64,000 nucleotides of DNA from Lysobacter helvus (GTDB lineage: Bacteria; Pseudomonadota; Gammaproteobacteria; Xanthomonadales; Xanthomonadaceae). Shown here piece after piece: positions 40,909-50,002 of the stretch. The notes below the pieces were generated by a model. That model was not told the origin of the DNA, ran no database searches, and was given only the letters and a program-made list of their open reading frames with translations. Each line of letters begins with the position of its first letter. The first letter of the stretch is position 1. Both the position numbers and the translations under genes were made by a program. The stretch is from positions 1,054,001 through 1,118,000 of the forward strand of contig NZ_AP024546.1 in assembly GCF_018406645.1 (NCBI RefSeq), written 5' to 3'.

Positions 40909-43900
40909 GCGCGGCTGAGCCCGATCCGGGTGATTTGCACCACCTGCTCCACCACGGCGCGGGCATGATCAAGCCCGATCAACTGGAACAGCCTGGGCAG
41001 CAGATTCTTACGGATCGCGGACTCGATGCTCTGCGGATTAAGGGAGTTCTCGGCGACTGCGTCACGGACGACGGTGTCGATCTCCAGCGAGAGATCAGTC
41101 AGACTGGCGCGCTCGGCCTCAGACATGGCGCCAATCTTTTCGTCGCCAAGCTCAAGACGGATAGCGCCGTAGTAGGCCTTGGCCTGCCGATTGGTCTCCA
41201 GACCATTCGGTATCCCGGGTACCTGCAAGGCTTCCAGGCGATCCTCGAATTTCTTGAACAGGGCGTATTGCTTCAGCGGGTGATCGAACATCGCTTCGGC
41301 TTCAGCGATCGCTTGGCGTAGCAGTTCACCGAACACCTTCTGTGCGTAGGGATCGCCAGCGAGATCCTGCTCGATGGTCTTGCGGATACGCGTCCGGATC
41401 AGATCGGTCTCGTTGCGAGTCTTTTCCTCGGTCCAGCCCTCTGGATCCTCGGGCTTGCCCAACTCATGCACCAGGTACACGCCTTCCGGTTCCCGAACTT
41501 CGGTACCGATGACCTGCTTGTCGACCAGTCGCCGGATCTGTTCTTCATAGACGCTGTAGTCGACCGTCTCCATGGCATCTTGCCGGGCGATCCGACGAAG
41601 GCTGGAGAAGAAGCGCAGATCGTCTTTGTACCGACGAATGGTTGTCTCGGAGAAGCTAGCGTCCTCGAAGAAGCCGCGCGACGACAGGGCCATCTGCAGG
41701 CACAGGCCGAACTCGGTCAAGGCTATGGAGAAGTCATCGCGCAGCTTCTGGCGCTCGTCGTACTCCTCGCCGTCCTCGCCTGTGACGAAGCGGGGACTCA
41801 GGACCTGTCGGTACTGCTCGAGATCCTTGCGGTTGGAAACGCCCTTAAAGTAGGACCAGACGCGGTCATGCAGGCCCGGAAGGCGCTTGTACTCGGTGCT
41901 GATGGATTGATAGAGCCCTTCGAGATCGGCCAGATCGAAGCCGGCCTGGGTCTGGGCTTCCAGGTCTTGGTATGCCCGAACGGCCGTGTCGAGCTCCGGG
42001 AGAATGCCGCGGTAATCCACCAGGACGCCATAGCGCTTGGCATCATGCAGTCGGTTGACCCGAGCAACGGCTTGGATCAGGTTGTGGCCCTTCAAGGGCT
42101 TGTCGATGTAGAGAACCGTGTTGCGCGGTTCGTCGAAGCCGGTGAGCAGTTTGTCGACGACGATCAGGAGGTCGGGCGCGTCGTCGCTGCCGAAGTCTCG
42201 GATGACGTCCTTCTCATAGCCCTCCGGGTCAAGCTTGCGGTCGATGATGTTCTGCTTCCACCACCGCTGCACCTCGGGCAATGATTCCTCGTCCACCTCG
42301 GTGTTGCCCTCTCGGGTGTCGGGTGGAGAGATGACGACCGCAGTACTGACGAGTCCGGTTTCGTCGAGCGCCCGCTTGTAGCGGATGGCGTCTAGTTTGC
42401 TGTCGGTGGCAATCTGCCCCTTCAGTCCCATGCCGAGTTGCTTGATGTTCTCGTTGAAATGCGTGGCGATGTCCCAGGCGATCAACTCGATGCGGTTCGC
42501 CGCGCCGTAGATGGCGCGCTTGCTGGCGAACTTCTTCTTGAGATCTGAACTCTGCGCGTCGGACAGACCGGCAGTGATCTTGTCGAACCAACGGTTAACT
42601 GCCGCCTCGTTGATGTCGAGCTCGGGTACGCGCTCTTCGTACAGAAGCGGCGCGACGGTCTCGTCCTCGACCGCGCGCTGCATCGAGTAAGCGTGGACGA
42701 TGGGGCCAAACTTGTTGGCGGTCTTTTCGTCCTTGAGTAGCGGCGTGCCGGTGAATGCAAGATACGCGGCCTTGGGCAGAGCCCTCCGCATGCGCTCGTG
42801 GGTCTCGCCGCCGTGGCTGCGATGACCCTCGTCCACCAGCACGATCAGGTCAGCCGATTCATTGCGGCACTCGGGCAGCTTCGATGCAGTGTTGAACTTC
42901 TGCACCAGTGAGAACGTGATTCGTTCGGTTCCATGGCCGATACGGCGGGCCAAGTCGCGCCCGGTCGTCGCCTTGCTGCGCTCGCCTTCCTTCTTTGTGG
43001 CGATGGCTGAGCCGAACGCCCCGCCGCTGATGAAATTGCGCGACAACTGCGTCTCCAGGTCGACGCGGTCGGTCACCACGACGACGCGGCACTCCTTCAG
43101 AGCCGTATCCAGCAGCAACGCCTTGGTCAGGAAAACCATGGTGAAGCTTTTGCCTGAGCCGGTGGTGTGCCAGAGCACGCCGCCCTCTCGACCTCCATCT
43201 GGGCGGATCTGGCTGATCCGCGCCAGCAGCGCGCGGATGCCGAAGAACTGCTGATAGCGCGCGACGACCTTGCCGACCTTGCGGTCGAACAGAACGAAGC
43301 AGCGCAGGTACTCGAGGAGCCTCGCGCGAGTCAACAGGCCCACCAGCAGGCGGTCTTGGTCGGTAGGCAGCAAGGGTTGGGACCACAGTGACTCACAGTA
43401 GCCGCGCACCCGGCCCGGCTTATCGCGGAGTATTGCGTCCAGGGTGCTGCTCGGTAGGGTGTAGTTCTTGATTGCCGTGAGGTGTGCTTCGTCGAACTCC
43501 TCTTCGCGCCAACGCGCCCAAAACTTGGCTGGCGTATGGGTGGTGCCGTAGCGTCCGTCGGTCAGGCTGATCGAGAGCAGTAGCTGCGCGTAGGCGAACA
43601 GTTGTGGAATCTCGTCCTGGCGCTGGTTGCGTAGGTGCTGGCTGATGCCCTCGGTCACCATGGCCTTGCCAGCGTGACCGGACTCGGGGCGCTTGGCTTC
43701 GATCACTACGAGTGGCAGGCCATTGACGTAGCAGACGATGTCCGGCGTGCGGTGGTGCGTGCCCTGGGTGGACAGCACCTCGCATTCCTCGGTGACGTCC
43801 CACAGGTTGGTGGCGGGGTCGGTCCAGTCGATCACCGGAATAGTCGGCAGATGCTTTTTGCCGTCCGGCATGAACTCGGTGACTGTGATACCAAGAATCA

Positions 43901-44201
43901 GCAATTGGTACAGGCGCTCGTTCGCTACCAGCAGCCCCTCGCCCAACGGCAGGGCGGACAGCTCGCGGACCATTTGATCGATCGCGCTGGGCGAGAGCGG
44001 GTACTGCTCGCCCTTGTATTCGAAGCGGCGCGCCTTCAGTGCCTCGATCAGCCGCGGCTTTAAAAGAACGTCTCGAGTGCTGCCGCGCAGGGCTAGGCAG
44101 TCGGCGGCGCCCAAATACCGCCAGCCGAGGTTGGCCAGCAGGTGCAGCGCGGGGATCTGCGCGCTGGCCTGCTCGCGCGTGTCGGGAGCGCTGTCGTTCA
44201 T
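40905..44201 (-). CDS. hsdR: Type I restriction endonuclease subunit R (HsdR)
   Basis: Motor and nuclease subunit: ATP-dependent DNA translocation and cleavage of unmethylated DNA. The 1098-residue product has the PD-(D/E)XK-type nuclease motif PDIVCYVNGLPLVVIEAKRP near residue 160. Superfamily 2 helicase motifs follow: HTTGSGKSFTMVF (Walker A), VLVDEGHRS (DEAD-type box), AYLAFTGTPL (motif III) and QAVARVNRLHD (motif VI). A C-terminal helical region binds the methyltransferase. It overlaps hsdS by four bases upstream and the YgjP gene by four bases downstream. It appears intact. Confidence 0.95.
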   Translation of the reverse strand: MNDSAPDTREQASAQIPALHLLANLGWRYLGAADCLALRGSTRDVLLKPRLIEALKARRFEYKGEQYPLSPSAIDQMVRELSALPLGEGLLVANERLYQLLILGITVTEFMPDGKKHLPTIPVIDWTDPATNLWDVTEECEVLSTQGTHHRTPDIVCYVNGLPLVVIEAKRPESGHAGKAMVTEGISQHLRNQRQDEIPQLFAYAQLLLSISLTDGRYGTTHTPAKFWARWREEEFDEAHLTAIKNYTLPSSTLDAILRDKPGRVRGYCESLWSQPLLPTDQDRLLVGLLTRARLLEYLRCFVLFDRKVGKVVARYQQFFGIRALLARISQIRPDGGREGGVLWHTTGSGKSFTMVFLTKALLLDTALKECRVVVVTDRVDLETQLSRNFISGGAFGSAIATKKEGERSKATTGRDLARRIGHGTERITFSLVQKFNTASKLPECRNESADLIVLVDEGHRSHGGETHERMRRALPKAAYLAFTGTPLLKDEKTANKFGPIVHAYSMQRAVEDETVAPLLYEERVPELDINEAAVNRWFDKITAGLSDAQSSDLKKKFASKRAIYGAANRIELIAWDIATHFNENIKQLGMGLKGQIATDSKLDAIRYKRALDETGLVSTAVVISPPDTREGNTEVDEESLPEVQRWWKQNIIDRKLDPEGYEKDVIRDFGSDDAPDLLIVVDKLLTGFDEPRNTVLYIDKPLKGHNLIQAVARVNRLHDAKRYGVLVDYRGILPELDTAVRAYQDLEAQTQAGFDLADLEGLYQSISTEYKRLPGLHDRVWSYFKGVSNRKDLEQYRQVLSPRFVTGEDGEEYDERQKLRDDFSIALTEFGLCLQMALSSRGFFEDASFSETTIRRYKDDLRFFSSLRRIARQDAMETVDYSVYEEQIRRLVDKQVIGTEVREPEGVYLVHELGKPEDPEGWTEEKTRNETDLIRTRIRKTIEQDLAGDPYAQKVFGELLRQAIAEAEAMFDHPLKQYALFKKFEDRLEALQVPGIPNGLETNRQAKAYYGAIRLELGDEKIGAMSEAERASLTDLSLEIDTVVRDAVAENSLNPQSIESAIRKNLLPRLFQLIGLDHARAVVEQVVQITRIGLSRA

Positions 44202-45451
44202 GCAGGCTGTGCCTCCGTGGGAAGCGGCACGCGTACGCGACGCTTGCCGGTGAGGAGTTGCTGCATCAACGCCGCCTTTTCAACTTTAAGTCTTTCGATG
44301 CTCAGTTCAAGTTCTCGGACGGTCGCGCTCGCTGTATCAAGAATGTCCGCAATGCGTTTTTGCTCCGACATGGGCGGTACAGGAACGGTCATGCTCATGA
44401 AATCTGTCGGGCGAATGTTGAGCAATCCATTATTTCGAACGCCTGTGTTGACCAAAGATCCAAGCTGGTCATGAAGATAGTCGGACTCGAACAGGTATTT
44501 GTAGAACGGGCGAAAGCAAGCACGTTCGTCCATTACGAAACAAATATAGACGTGAGGAACGAGCCCTTGCTTGAAGCCATCAAGAGGGTAGATACAGCCA
44601 AATTCGTAGGTCTTGGAGTTCCCTTTGTTATAGGCGAACTCACCCTGCTGCAGAAGGATGTAGCTCTCCAAGCTCTTTCCCGCCATAAACCGGCTATACA
44701 TCTCACTTTGAGGAATAAAGCCTGTGGCGGCAGAAATCATCAGCACCGGGTTGTCGCTACCATCTGACGCGCGTTGAACCCGTGTGGCGATCTCGTCCAG
44801 TCGCTCTGATTTCCACCCATCCGATCTGCGCACAAATTGTTCGATCAGTGCTTTTTTCTGCTTTTTGCTATTGGAAAGCAAGAGCTCGGAAGTGGCGATC
44901 GCGGAATCCCACGTCGTCAGAATTTCCGCGATTCGCTCTTGTTCCCAAATAGAAGGCGCGGTAATTGCTAGCTTTTTGAAGTAAGGCAGTCCGATCGTCT
45001 TGATTGTGGACCCCACCGCAACGCGTTCGAATTCCGGCTTTCTCCTTTGCAGCCAGTGATACAGATACCAGTTGTGGATGTCCTTTGACTTGGAGCAATC
45101 CCACGCGATGAAATGCTGGCTCACAGCCATCGATGACGCAAGGACACCGCTCTTTCCAACACCCGCGTCTCGCGAGAGAACGACAGTGCCTTCTGGCAAC
45201 AAAACAGCCGAAGAATTCTTGATGCCTTCTTCGGAAATCTCCTTGTTAGTTTCGTAAATTAGGCCTTTGTCCAGGCGCGATGAGTCGGCAAGAGACACCC
45301 ATTTGATCCCGCCGTTCCAGTACGCGGGGGACTCCTTGTCCGGTGTGTGGCCGCTTTTGCGCCTGGCAACAGTTTCGAGCAAGAGACTGCGCCAACCTTC
45401 AGGAAGTATTCTTGCCTCCTGATCTTTGCGCAGCGGCGCCCGGTCACTCAT
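44198..45451 (-). CDS. hsdS: Type I restriction-modification specificity subunit (HsdS)
   Basis: Full-size specificity subunit of 417 residues with two target-recognition domains, each followed by a conserved helix. The first repeat runs PEGWRSLLLETVARRKSGHTPDK to APSIWEQERIAEILTTWDSAI. The second runs GWKSERLDEIATRVQRASDG to VPPMSEQKRIADILDTASATV. Together they should read a bipartite target sequence, which cannot be predicted. The recognition-domain DNA is much more AT-rich than the neighbours, as is usual for horizontally exchanged hsdS. It overlaps hsdM by 8 bases and hsdR by 4. Confidence 0.93.
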   Translation of the reverse strand: MSDRAPLRKDQEARILPEGWRSLLLETVARRKSGHTPDKESPAYWNGGIKWVSLADSSRLDKGLIYETNKEISEEGIKNSSAVLLPEGTVVLSRDAGVGKSGVLASSMAVSQHFIAWDCSKSKDIHNWYLYHWLQRRKPEFERVAVGSTIKTIGLPYFKKLAITAPSIWEQERIAEILTTWDSAIATSELLLSNSKKQKKALIEQFVRRSDGWKSERLDEIATRVQRASDGSDNPVLMISAATGFIPQSEMYSRFMAGKSLESYILLQQGEFAYNKGNSKTYEFGCIYPLDGFKQGLVPHVYICFVMDERACFRPFYKYLFESDYLHDQLGSLVNTGVRNNGLLNIRPTDFMSMTVPVPPMSEQKRIADILDTASATVRELELSIERLKVEKAALMQQLLTGKRRVRVPLPTEAQPA

Positions 45452-46967
45452 AGCCGAGTTCCTTCAGGTAGCCGGCCATCCGCTCCTCCAGCCTAGTTAA
45501 CTCGGCCTTGAGCTGCGAGCGCTCGCGGCGCACAGCCATCAGGTCGATCTCCTTCTCTTCCTCGAACGTGTCGACGTAGCGCGGGATGTTGAGGTTGTAG
45601 TCGTTCTCCGCGACCTCGTCTGAACTCGCAAGGTAGGCGTACTTATCGACGCTCTTACGCGCCTCAACGGTGTGAAGGATTCGCTGCAGGTCCGTCTCGC
45701 GCAGGAAGTTCTGGTTCTTGCCGTCTTGGTAGTCGTGGCTTGCGTCGATAAACAGCACGTTGTCGTCCGCTTTCTTCTTGCGGAAAACCAGGATAGCGGC
45801 GGGAATGCCGGTGCCGTAAAACAGCTTCTCCGGCAGGCCGATCACTATGTCGAGAAGGTTTTCGTCGATCAGCTGCTTGCGGATACGGCCTTCGGCGGCG
45901 CCGCGGAACAGCACACCGTGCGGCACGACCACGGCCATGCGGCCGCTACGCGGCTTCATGGTTTCTATCATGTGCAGGATGAAGGCGTAGTCGCCCTTGG
46001 TCCGCGGCGGCACGCCGCGACGGAAACGACCGAACGGGTCGGCATCGGCAGCTTCGTGGCCCCACTTCTCCAGCGAGAAAGGGGGATTGGCTACGACGAT
46101 GTCGAAGTGCTTCAGGCCGTTTGCGCCGTCGAGCAACTTGGGATTGCGGATGGTGTCGCCCCACTCGATGCGGTGGTTGTCCTCGCCGTGGAGGAACATG
46201 TTCATTTTAGCCAGCGCCCAGGTGCTGCCGATCGCCTCCTGCCCATGGAGCGAATACTTGCGGGAGCCCGTGCGCTCGCGGACCAGGCGGCCACATTTCA
46301 TCAGCAATGAGCCGGAGCCACACGCGGGATCGCAGATCTCGTCGCCCTCCTGAGGTGTCATCAGCCGCGCCATCAGGGTGGAAACTTCGGGCGGGGTGTA
46401 GAACTCGCCGGCCTTCTTGCCGCTGGTGGAAGCGAAATTCTTGATCAGGAACTCATATGCGTTGCCGATGATGTCCAGCTGGCCGACGCGACTGGGTCGA
46501 AGGTTGAGCTCGGGCTTGGCGAAGTCCTCCAGCAGGTGGCGAAGGATGTCGTTCTTCTGCTGCTCCTCACCGAGCTTGTTGGAGTTGAAGCTGATGTCCT
46601 GGAAAACGTCACGCAGCTTGCCGATGTTGGCGTCCTCGATGGCGTGCAGCGCCTTGTCGATGCGCTCGCCGTTTCCGGGGCTGTGGCGCTTGTCGTAAAG
46701 CGCGTAGAAGTTGGCGCTGGCTGGCAGGACAAAGCGCTCGTTCTTGAGCATCTCCTCGATCAGCTCCGGGTGGTCGCCGTACTGCGCCTTGTATTCGTCG
46801 TAATGGTCCTGCCAGACGTCGGATACATATTTGAGGAACAGCATCGTCAGGACGTAGTCCTTATAGATGCTGGGGTCCACCGTCCCGCGGAAGGTGTCGC
46901 ATGCGGACCAGACGGCGGCGTTGATGGTGTCCTGGGTGAGGTCGGTCGTGTTCATTCGGGTTTCCAT
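45444..46967 (-). CDS. hsdM: Type I restriction-modification DNA methyltransferase (HsdM)
   Basis: N6-adenine DNA methyltransferase of 507 residues. It has the N-terminal HsdM domain (INAAVWSACDTFRGTVDPSIYKDYVL, in parts), SAM motif I DPACGSGS and catalytic motif IV NPPF (VVANPPFSLEKWG). The AGEFYTPPEVSTLMARL segment before motif I is typical. An ATG four codons downstream (46955) is an alternative start. It lies four bases after the half-size hsdS gene. Confidence 0.95.
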   Translation of the reverse strand: METRMNTTDLTQDTINAAVWSACDTFRGTVDPSIYKDYVLTMLFLKYVSDVWQDHYDEYKAQYGDHPELIEEMLKNERFVLPASANFYALYDKRHSPGNGERIDKALHAIEDANIGKLRDVFQDISFNSNKLGEEQQKNDILRHLLEDFAKPELNLRPSRVGQLDIIGNAYEFLIKNFASTSGKKAGEFYTPPEVSTLMARLMTPQEGDEICDPACGSGSLLMKCGRLVRERTGSRKYSLHGQEAIGSTWALAKMNMFLHGEDNHRIEWGDTIRNPKLLDGANGLKHFDIVVANPPFSLEKWGHEAADADPFGRFRRGVPPRTKGDYAFILHMIETMKPRSGRMAVVVPHGVLFRGAAEGRIRKQLIDENLLDIVIGLPEKLFYGTGIPAAILVFRKKKADDNVLFIDASHDYQDGKNQNFLRETDLQRILHTVEARKSVDKYAYLASSDEVAENDYNLNIPRYVDTFEEEKEIDLMAVRRERSQLKAELTRLEERMAGYLKELGYE

Positions 46968-46971
46968 GTCG

Positions 46972-47550
46972 TTAGGCGAGGAGGCGCTCGGCGAGGATCG
47001 CCAGCTCCATTTCCCGGTTCTTGATGAGTGATTGCATTGCTTCGCGCTCCGCGCGCGCTAGCCGTTCGAGGTCGACAACAACACGTTGCTGCTCGAGCGG
47101 AGGAATTCGGATTTGTGTTGCATCGAGTACCGAGCGACGCACGCTGAGCTGGTGGCTGCCTTCCGCCGATTGGCGGAGGTAGCGCTGGGCCGGTGGCTGA
47201 TTGAGTTGCCAGGCCAGGAACGCCGGAAGCACGTAGCCGGGTTCTTTCACCCGCACTACGTAGATGTGTTGAGAGCAGACCGTTCGCTCGGGCGCGCGAA
47301 GGACCGGGGCGGCATAGGCATTGGAGCCCTTAGCCACGAAGAGCACGTCTTCGTCCTTCAGCCAGTCAGGATCCTTTCGGCCTTCCAGTTCGGTGCGAAG
47401 GAGGGCGTCGCAGTCTCTGAGACCGTGGCGGCTTAAGTCACGTATCTGAACCACGCGGGCGCTGCCCCCCTCGACCTGCGGCACCGCTCCTCGGAATGGG
47501 TGCCCCAGCCGGACGTCAGCGATCTCGTTTAGAAGAGCATCATTTGCCAT
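46972..47550 (-). CDS. Half-size HsdS-like specificity protein (single target-recognition domain)
   Basis: A 192-residue protein (ATG at 47550; a GTG at 47571 would lie inside the promoter). It has one HsdS repeat: the recognition domain starting NEIADVRLGHPFRG, the TRD end IRIPPLEQQRVVVDLERLA and a terminal coiled helix (EREAMQSLIKNREMELAIL). It resembles half of the neighbouring full HsdS in architecture, not in sequence. Half-HsdS proteins can dimerise to form a symmetrical specificity subunit. It is the first gene of the restriction operon. No Shine-Dalgarno is visible, fitting a short or leaderless mRNA. Confidence 0.8.
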   Translation of the reverse strand: MANDALLNEIADVRLGHPFRGAVPQVEGGSARVVQIRDLSRHGLRDCDALLRTELEGRKDPDWLKDEDVLFVAKGSNAYAAPVLRAPERTVCSQHIYVVRVKEPGYVLPAFLAWQLNQPPAQRYLRQSAEGSHQLSVRRSVLDATQIRIPPLEQQRVVVDLERLARAEREAMQSLIKNREMELAILAERLLA

Positions 47551-47558
47551 GATGCGCA

Positions 47559-47594
47559 GATTGCTTGACACGACCGATCGCTGTCAAGTACAAA
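47559..47594. promoter_or_regulatory. Overlapping divergent promoters on an inverted repeat
   Basis: CTTGACA (47564-47570) and TGTCAAG (47582-47588) form a perfect 7-bp inverted repeat with an 11-bp spacer. Each arm contains a TTGACA -35 pointing past the other. Rightward: TTGACA 47565-47570, 18 bp, TACAAA 47589-47594, then the CBASS operon. Leftward: TTGACA on the reverse strand at 47587-47582, 17-18 bp, an A/T-containing -10 at about 47559-47564, then the restriction operon. The two promoters cannot be occupied at once. The repeat may also be a repressor site. Confidence 0.6.
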
Positions 47595-47626
47595 TGCGCC
47601 ATTGCCGATGATGCAAGGAAAGTGCA

Positions 47627-48784
47627 GTGGCGCCTGTGAAGAAAGCCGATAAGAAGGCCGGACGGTTCTCGACCCCTGAGCCGGTCCGGCAGTTGGTTTG
47701 GGTTCGGGCCGCAGGCCATTGCGAGCAGTGTGGCGCGGACGTCACCCAGGATTTCCGAACCGGCAAGAACTTCCGCTGGGCCGAAGTTGCCCATGTTCTG
47801 CCGGCCAGTCCTCAGGGCCCGCGCGCGACGCTGGGCCACGACGAAGACGCTGCCAAGCGCCTTACGGCAGACCCGGGCAACCTGATGCTGCTGTGCCCGT
47901 CGTGTCACGAAAAAATCGATATCGACGCGGATGGGTATCCGCTGGAGGACTTGTCGCGCCAGCACCGGGATCACGTGGAGCGGGTCCGATTTGCGGCACG
48001 GCGGGGAGAAACCCAGCGCGCTACCGGTTTGGTCGTGTTGGGCGGCCATTTCGCGACGGAGAACGTCGTTCGGGCCAGGGATCTCGCGGATGCGATGTTG
48101 TCCGAAGGGCTATGGGCCGAAGGACCGATCCATGTTCTTAAGCTTCGCCGGCCAGGTGACCGTGGTCGCGACGATCTGTACTGGTGTGCGGTTGAACAGG
48201 ATATCGACGAGGAGCTGCGGGACCGTCTGAGCAAGCGCACGAGCGCCGATGGCGATCCCCTCAGCCTGGCCGTTGTCGGGCTCGCGGACATCCCATCGTT
48301 GATTCGGGTGGGGCGCCAGCTGGGCGACCGCAGCAATCGCTTCTTGTATTCGAAGGATCGCAGCGGAGGCTTGCGTTGGACCGATCCGGATGCACCGCCT
48401 CCGACCTGGACCTACACGCCGGCACCGAGCGGCGACGGACCACTCGCGCTTGTTCTCGCGCTGTCCGCGGAACTGGCTGACGACGCAATTCTCCAGGCGC
48501 TGCCCGGCGCGCGCATCGCACGGTTCACCGTGCCGCTGCCGGAATATGCCCTTGTGCGGAACCGGAACACGATCGACTCGTTCCGCAGCGCCCTCCAGCC
48601 GCAGCTCAGCCAGCTGGAAGCGAGCACATTCGAGCCCATCCATCTGTTCGCGGCCGTGCCGGCGGCGATCGCCATCGAGTTTGGGGCTTTGCTCTCAACC
48701 CAGCATGCCCATCCCTATCGAATCTATGACCGGGGCGACGGCAACCGCTTTGTTCCGATGATGGATCTCGGTCCACGCCGCTGA
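47627..48784 (+). CDS. cap5: CBASS effector: HNH endonuclease-SAVED fusion (Cap5 type)
   Basis: A DNA-degrading effector switched on by a cyclic oligonucleotide. The 385-residue product has an HNH nuclease at residues about 18-115. Its zinc-binding cysteines are C32/C35 and C90/C93, the metal-site histidine is H56 in AEVAHVLPA, and the Asn/His pair is N85/H94 (NLMLLCPSCHEKID). The remainder (about 140-385) has the length and secondary-structure pattern of a SAVED sensor domain. In characterised systems, ligand binding oligomerises Cap5 and activates indiscriminate double-strand DNA cutting. It starts at a GTG with AAGGAA upstream. It is first in an operon with the nucleotide cyclase. Confidence 0.87.
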   Translation: MAPVKKADKKAGRFSTPEPVRQLVWVRAAGHCEQCGADVTQDFRTGKNFRWAEVAHVLPASPQGPRATLGHDEDAAKRLTADPGNLMLLCPSCHEKIDIDADGYPLEDLSRQHRDHVERVRFAARRGETQRATGLVVLGGHFATENVVRARDLADAMLSEGLWAEGPIHVLKLRRPGDRGRDDLYWCAVEQDIDEELRDRLSKRTSADGDPLSLAVVGLADIPSLIRVGRQLGDRSNRFLYSKDRSGGLRWTDPDAPPPTWTYTPAPSGDGPLALVLALSAELADDAILQALPGARIARFTVPLPEYALVRNRNTIDSFRSALQPQLSQLEASTFEPIHLFAAVPAAIAIEFGALLSTQHAHPYRIYDRGDGNRFVPMMDLGPRR

Positions 48785-48808
48785 CGCCCCTTCACCTTAG
48801 GAGTCAAC

Positions 48809-49999
48809 ATGGATACATCCGCCACAACTACCGCCGCCGACGCCCGCCTTGCCGCATTGCTGGAAGAAGTGGATCTCCCCGAGCGCGCCTACGAGCTCGC
48901 GGAGAATCGCTATGAAGATCTCGCCGAGTGGATCGGGCGTCCCGGGTCGGCGCTTGCGCCGTACGACTCGCACATCTTCGTTCAAGGCTCATTCGCCCTG
49001 GGGACCGCGATCCGTCCCGTGAACGACGGCGAGGAGTACGACCTCGACTTCACCTGCAAGCTGAGGCGTGGCATCTCCAGGGACACGCAAAGCCAGGCTC
49101 AGGTTAAAGCTGTGCTTGGCGGCGAACTGGAGGCCTACCGCGTAGCGCGCCAGATCCAGAAGCGGCTTGATGAAAAGAGGCGGTGCTGGCGCTTGGGCTA
49201 CCGGGATGACATGCCTTTCCACATGGACGTGGTGCCTGGCATTCGGGCGGACGAGCTCCGCCGGCGCGAACTGCGCGAACTGATGGAGCAGAAGGGTGTT
49301 GAAGGTCCCATCGCGCAGGAGGCTGCGAGGCGGGCCTTGTGGATCACGGACATCCGGAATCCCGCTTATCGCGCACTCGGTGCGGCGTGGCCTTCGAGCA
49401 ACCCCGGCGGGTACCAGCTCTGGTTCAGATCGCGGATGCGGGCTCTCGAGAAGCGCATGCTGGCGGAGGCGCAGGTGGACCCGGTACCTGTGTATCGCAG
49501 CAAGAGTCCGCTCCAGCAGGTCGTGCAGCTGCTCAAGCGCCACCGGGACAAGATGTTCAAGGACTTGGTGGACGCCAAGCCGGCATCGATCATCCTGACT
49601 ACCGTGGCGGGCCACGTGTATCAGGTGGGCGACTCCCTCTCGCAGACGATGAGGCGCGTGCTCGATGAGCTTGAGCGCATCCGGGTCTCGGATACGGACA
49701 AGATTCTCAACCCGGTGAACCCGGCGGAGAACTTTGCCGATCGCTGGGGGTGGCAGGACTGCGCTCACCTCCAGTTGAAGAAGAACTTTCATGACTGGGT
49801 GAGGCAGGCGAACAGCGACTTCACTAAGGTGATGAGCGATGCGTCGCGGCAGCGGATGGTGGAGGTTGCCGAGGACGCGCTTGCGGTCAAGCTGTCGGAT
49901 GACACGTTGCGGCGTCTGGGCTACGGGGCCGCGCCTGCCCAAGCGCCTGTCCGTGTGGTTGCGGCTGCCGAGGCGCCGCCCAGGCCGTGGGCGCGCTGA
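48809..49999 (+). CDS. CBASS cyclic nucleotide synthase (CD-NTase, cGAS/DncV-like)
   Basis: A 396-residue nucleotidyltransferase that should sense phage infection and make a cyclic di- or trinucleotide for the SAVED effector. The active site is readable: G60-S61 (VQGSFALGTAIRP), D78 and D80 (EYDLDF), and the third acidic residue D140 (FHMDVVPG). The rest fits the helical lobe of CD-NTases. AGGAG stands five bases before the ATG. It lies 24 bp after cap5 and 3 bp before the E2 gene. The clade and product cannot be fixed from sequence alone; known Cap5 partners make 3',2'-cGAMP. The C-terminus ends ...PRPWAR, with no terminal glycine. Confidence 0.88.
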   Translation: MDTSATTTAADARLAALLEEVDLPERAYELAENRYEDLAEWIGRPGSALAPYDSHIFVQGSFALGTAIRPVNDGEEYDLDFTCKLRRGISRDTQSQAQVKAVLGGELEAYRVARQIQKRLDEKRRCWRLGYRDDMPFHMDVVPGIRADELRRRELRELMEQKGVEGPIAQEAARRALWITDIRNPAYRALGAAWPSSNPGGYQLWFRSRMRALEKRMLAEAQVDPVPVYRSKSPLQQVVQLLKRHRDKMFKDLVDAKPASIILTTVAGHVYQVGDSLSQTMRRVLDELERIRVSDTDKILNPVNPAENFADRWGWQDCAHLQLKKNFHDWVRQANSDFTKVMSDASRQRMVEVAEDALAVKLSDDTLRRLGYGAAPAQAPVRVVAAAEAPPRPWAR

Positions 50000-50002
50000 G
50001 TA

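Noticed and set aside
47571-47571. GTG at 47571 as start of the half-HsdS gene
   Set aside because: It lies within the overlapping promoter elements; the ATG at 47550 retains the full HsdS repeat.
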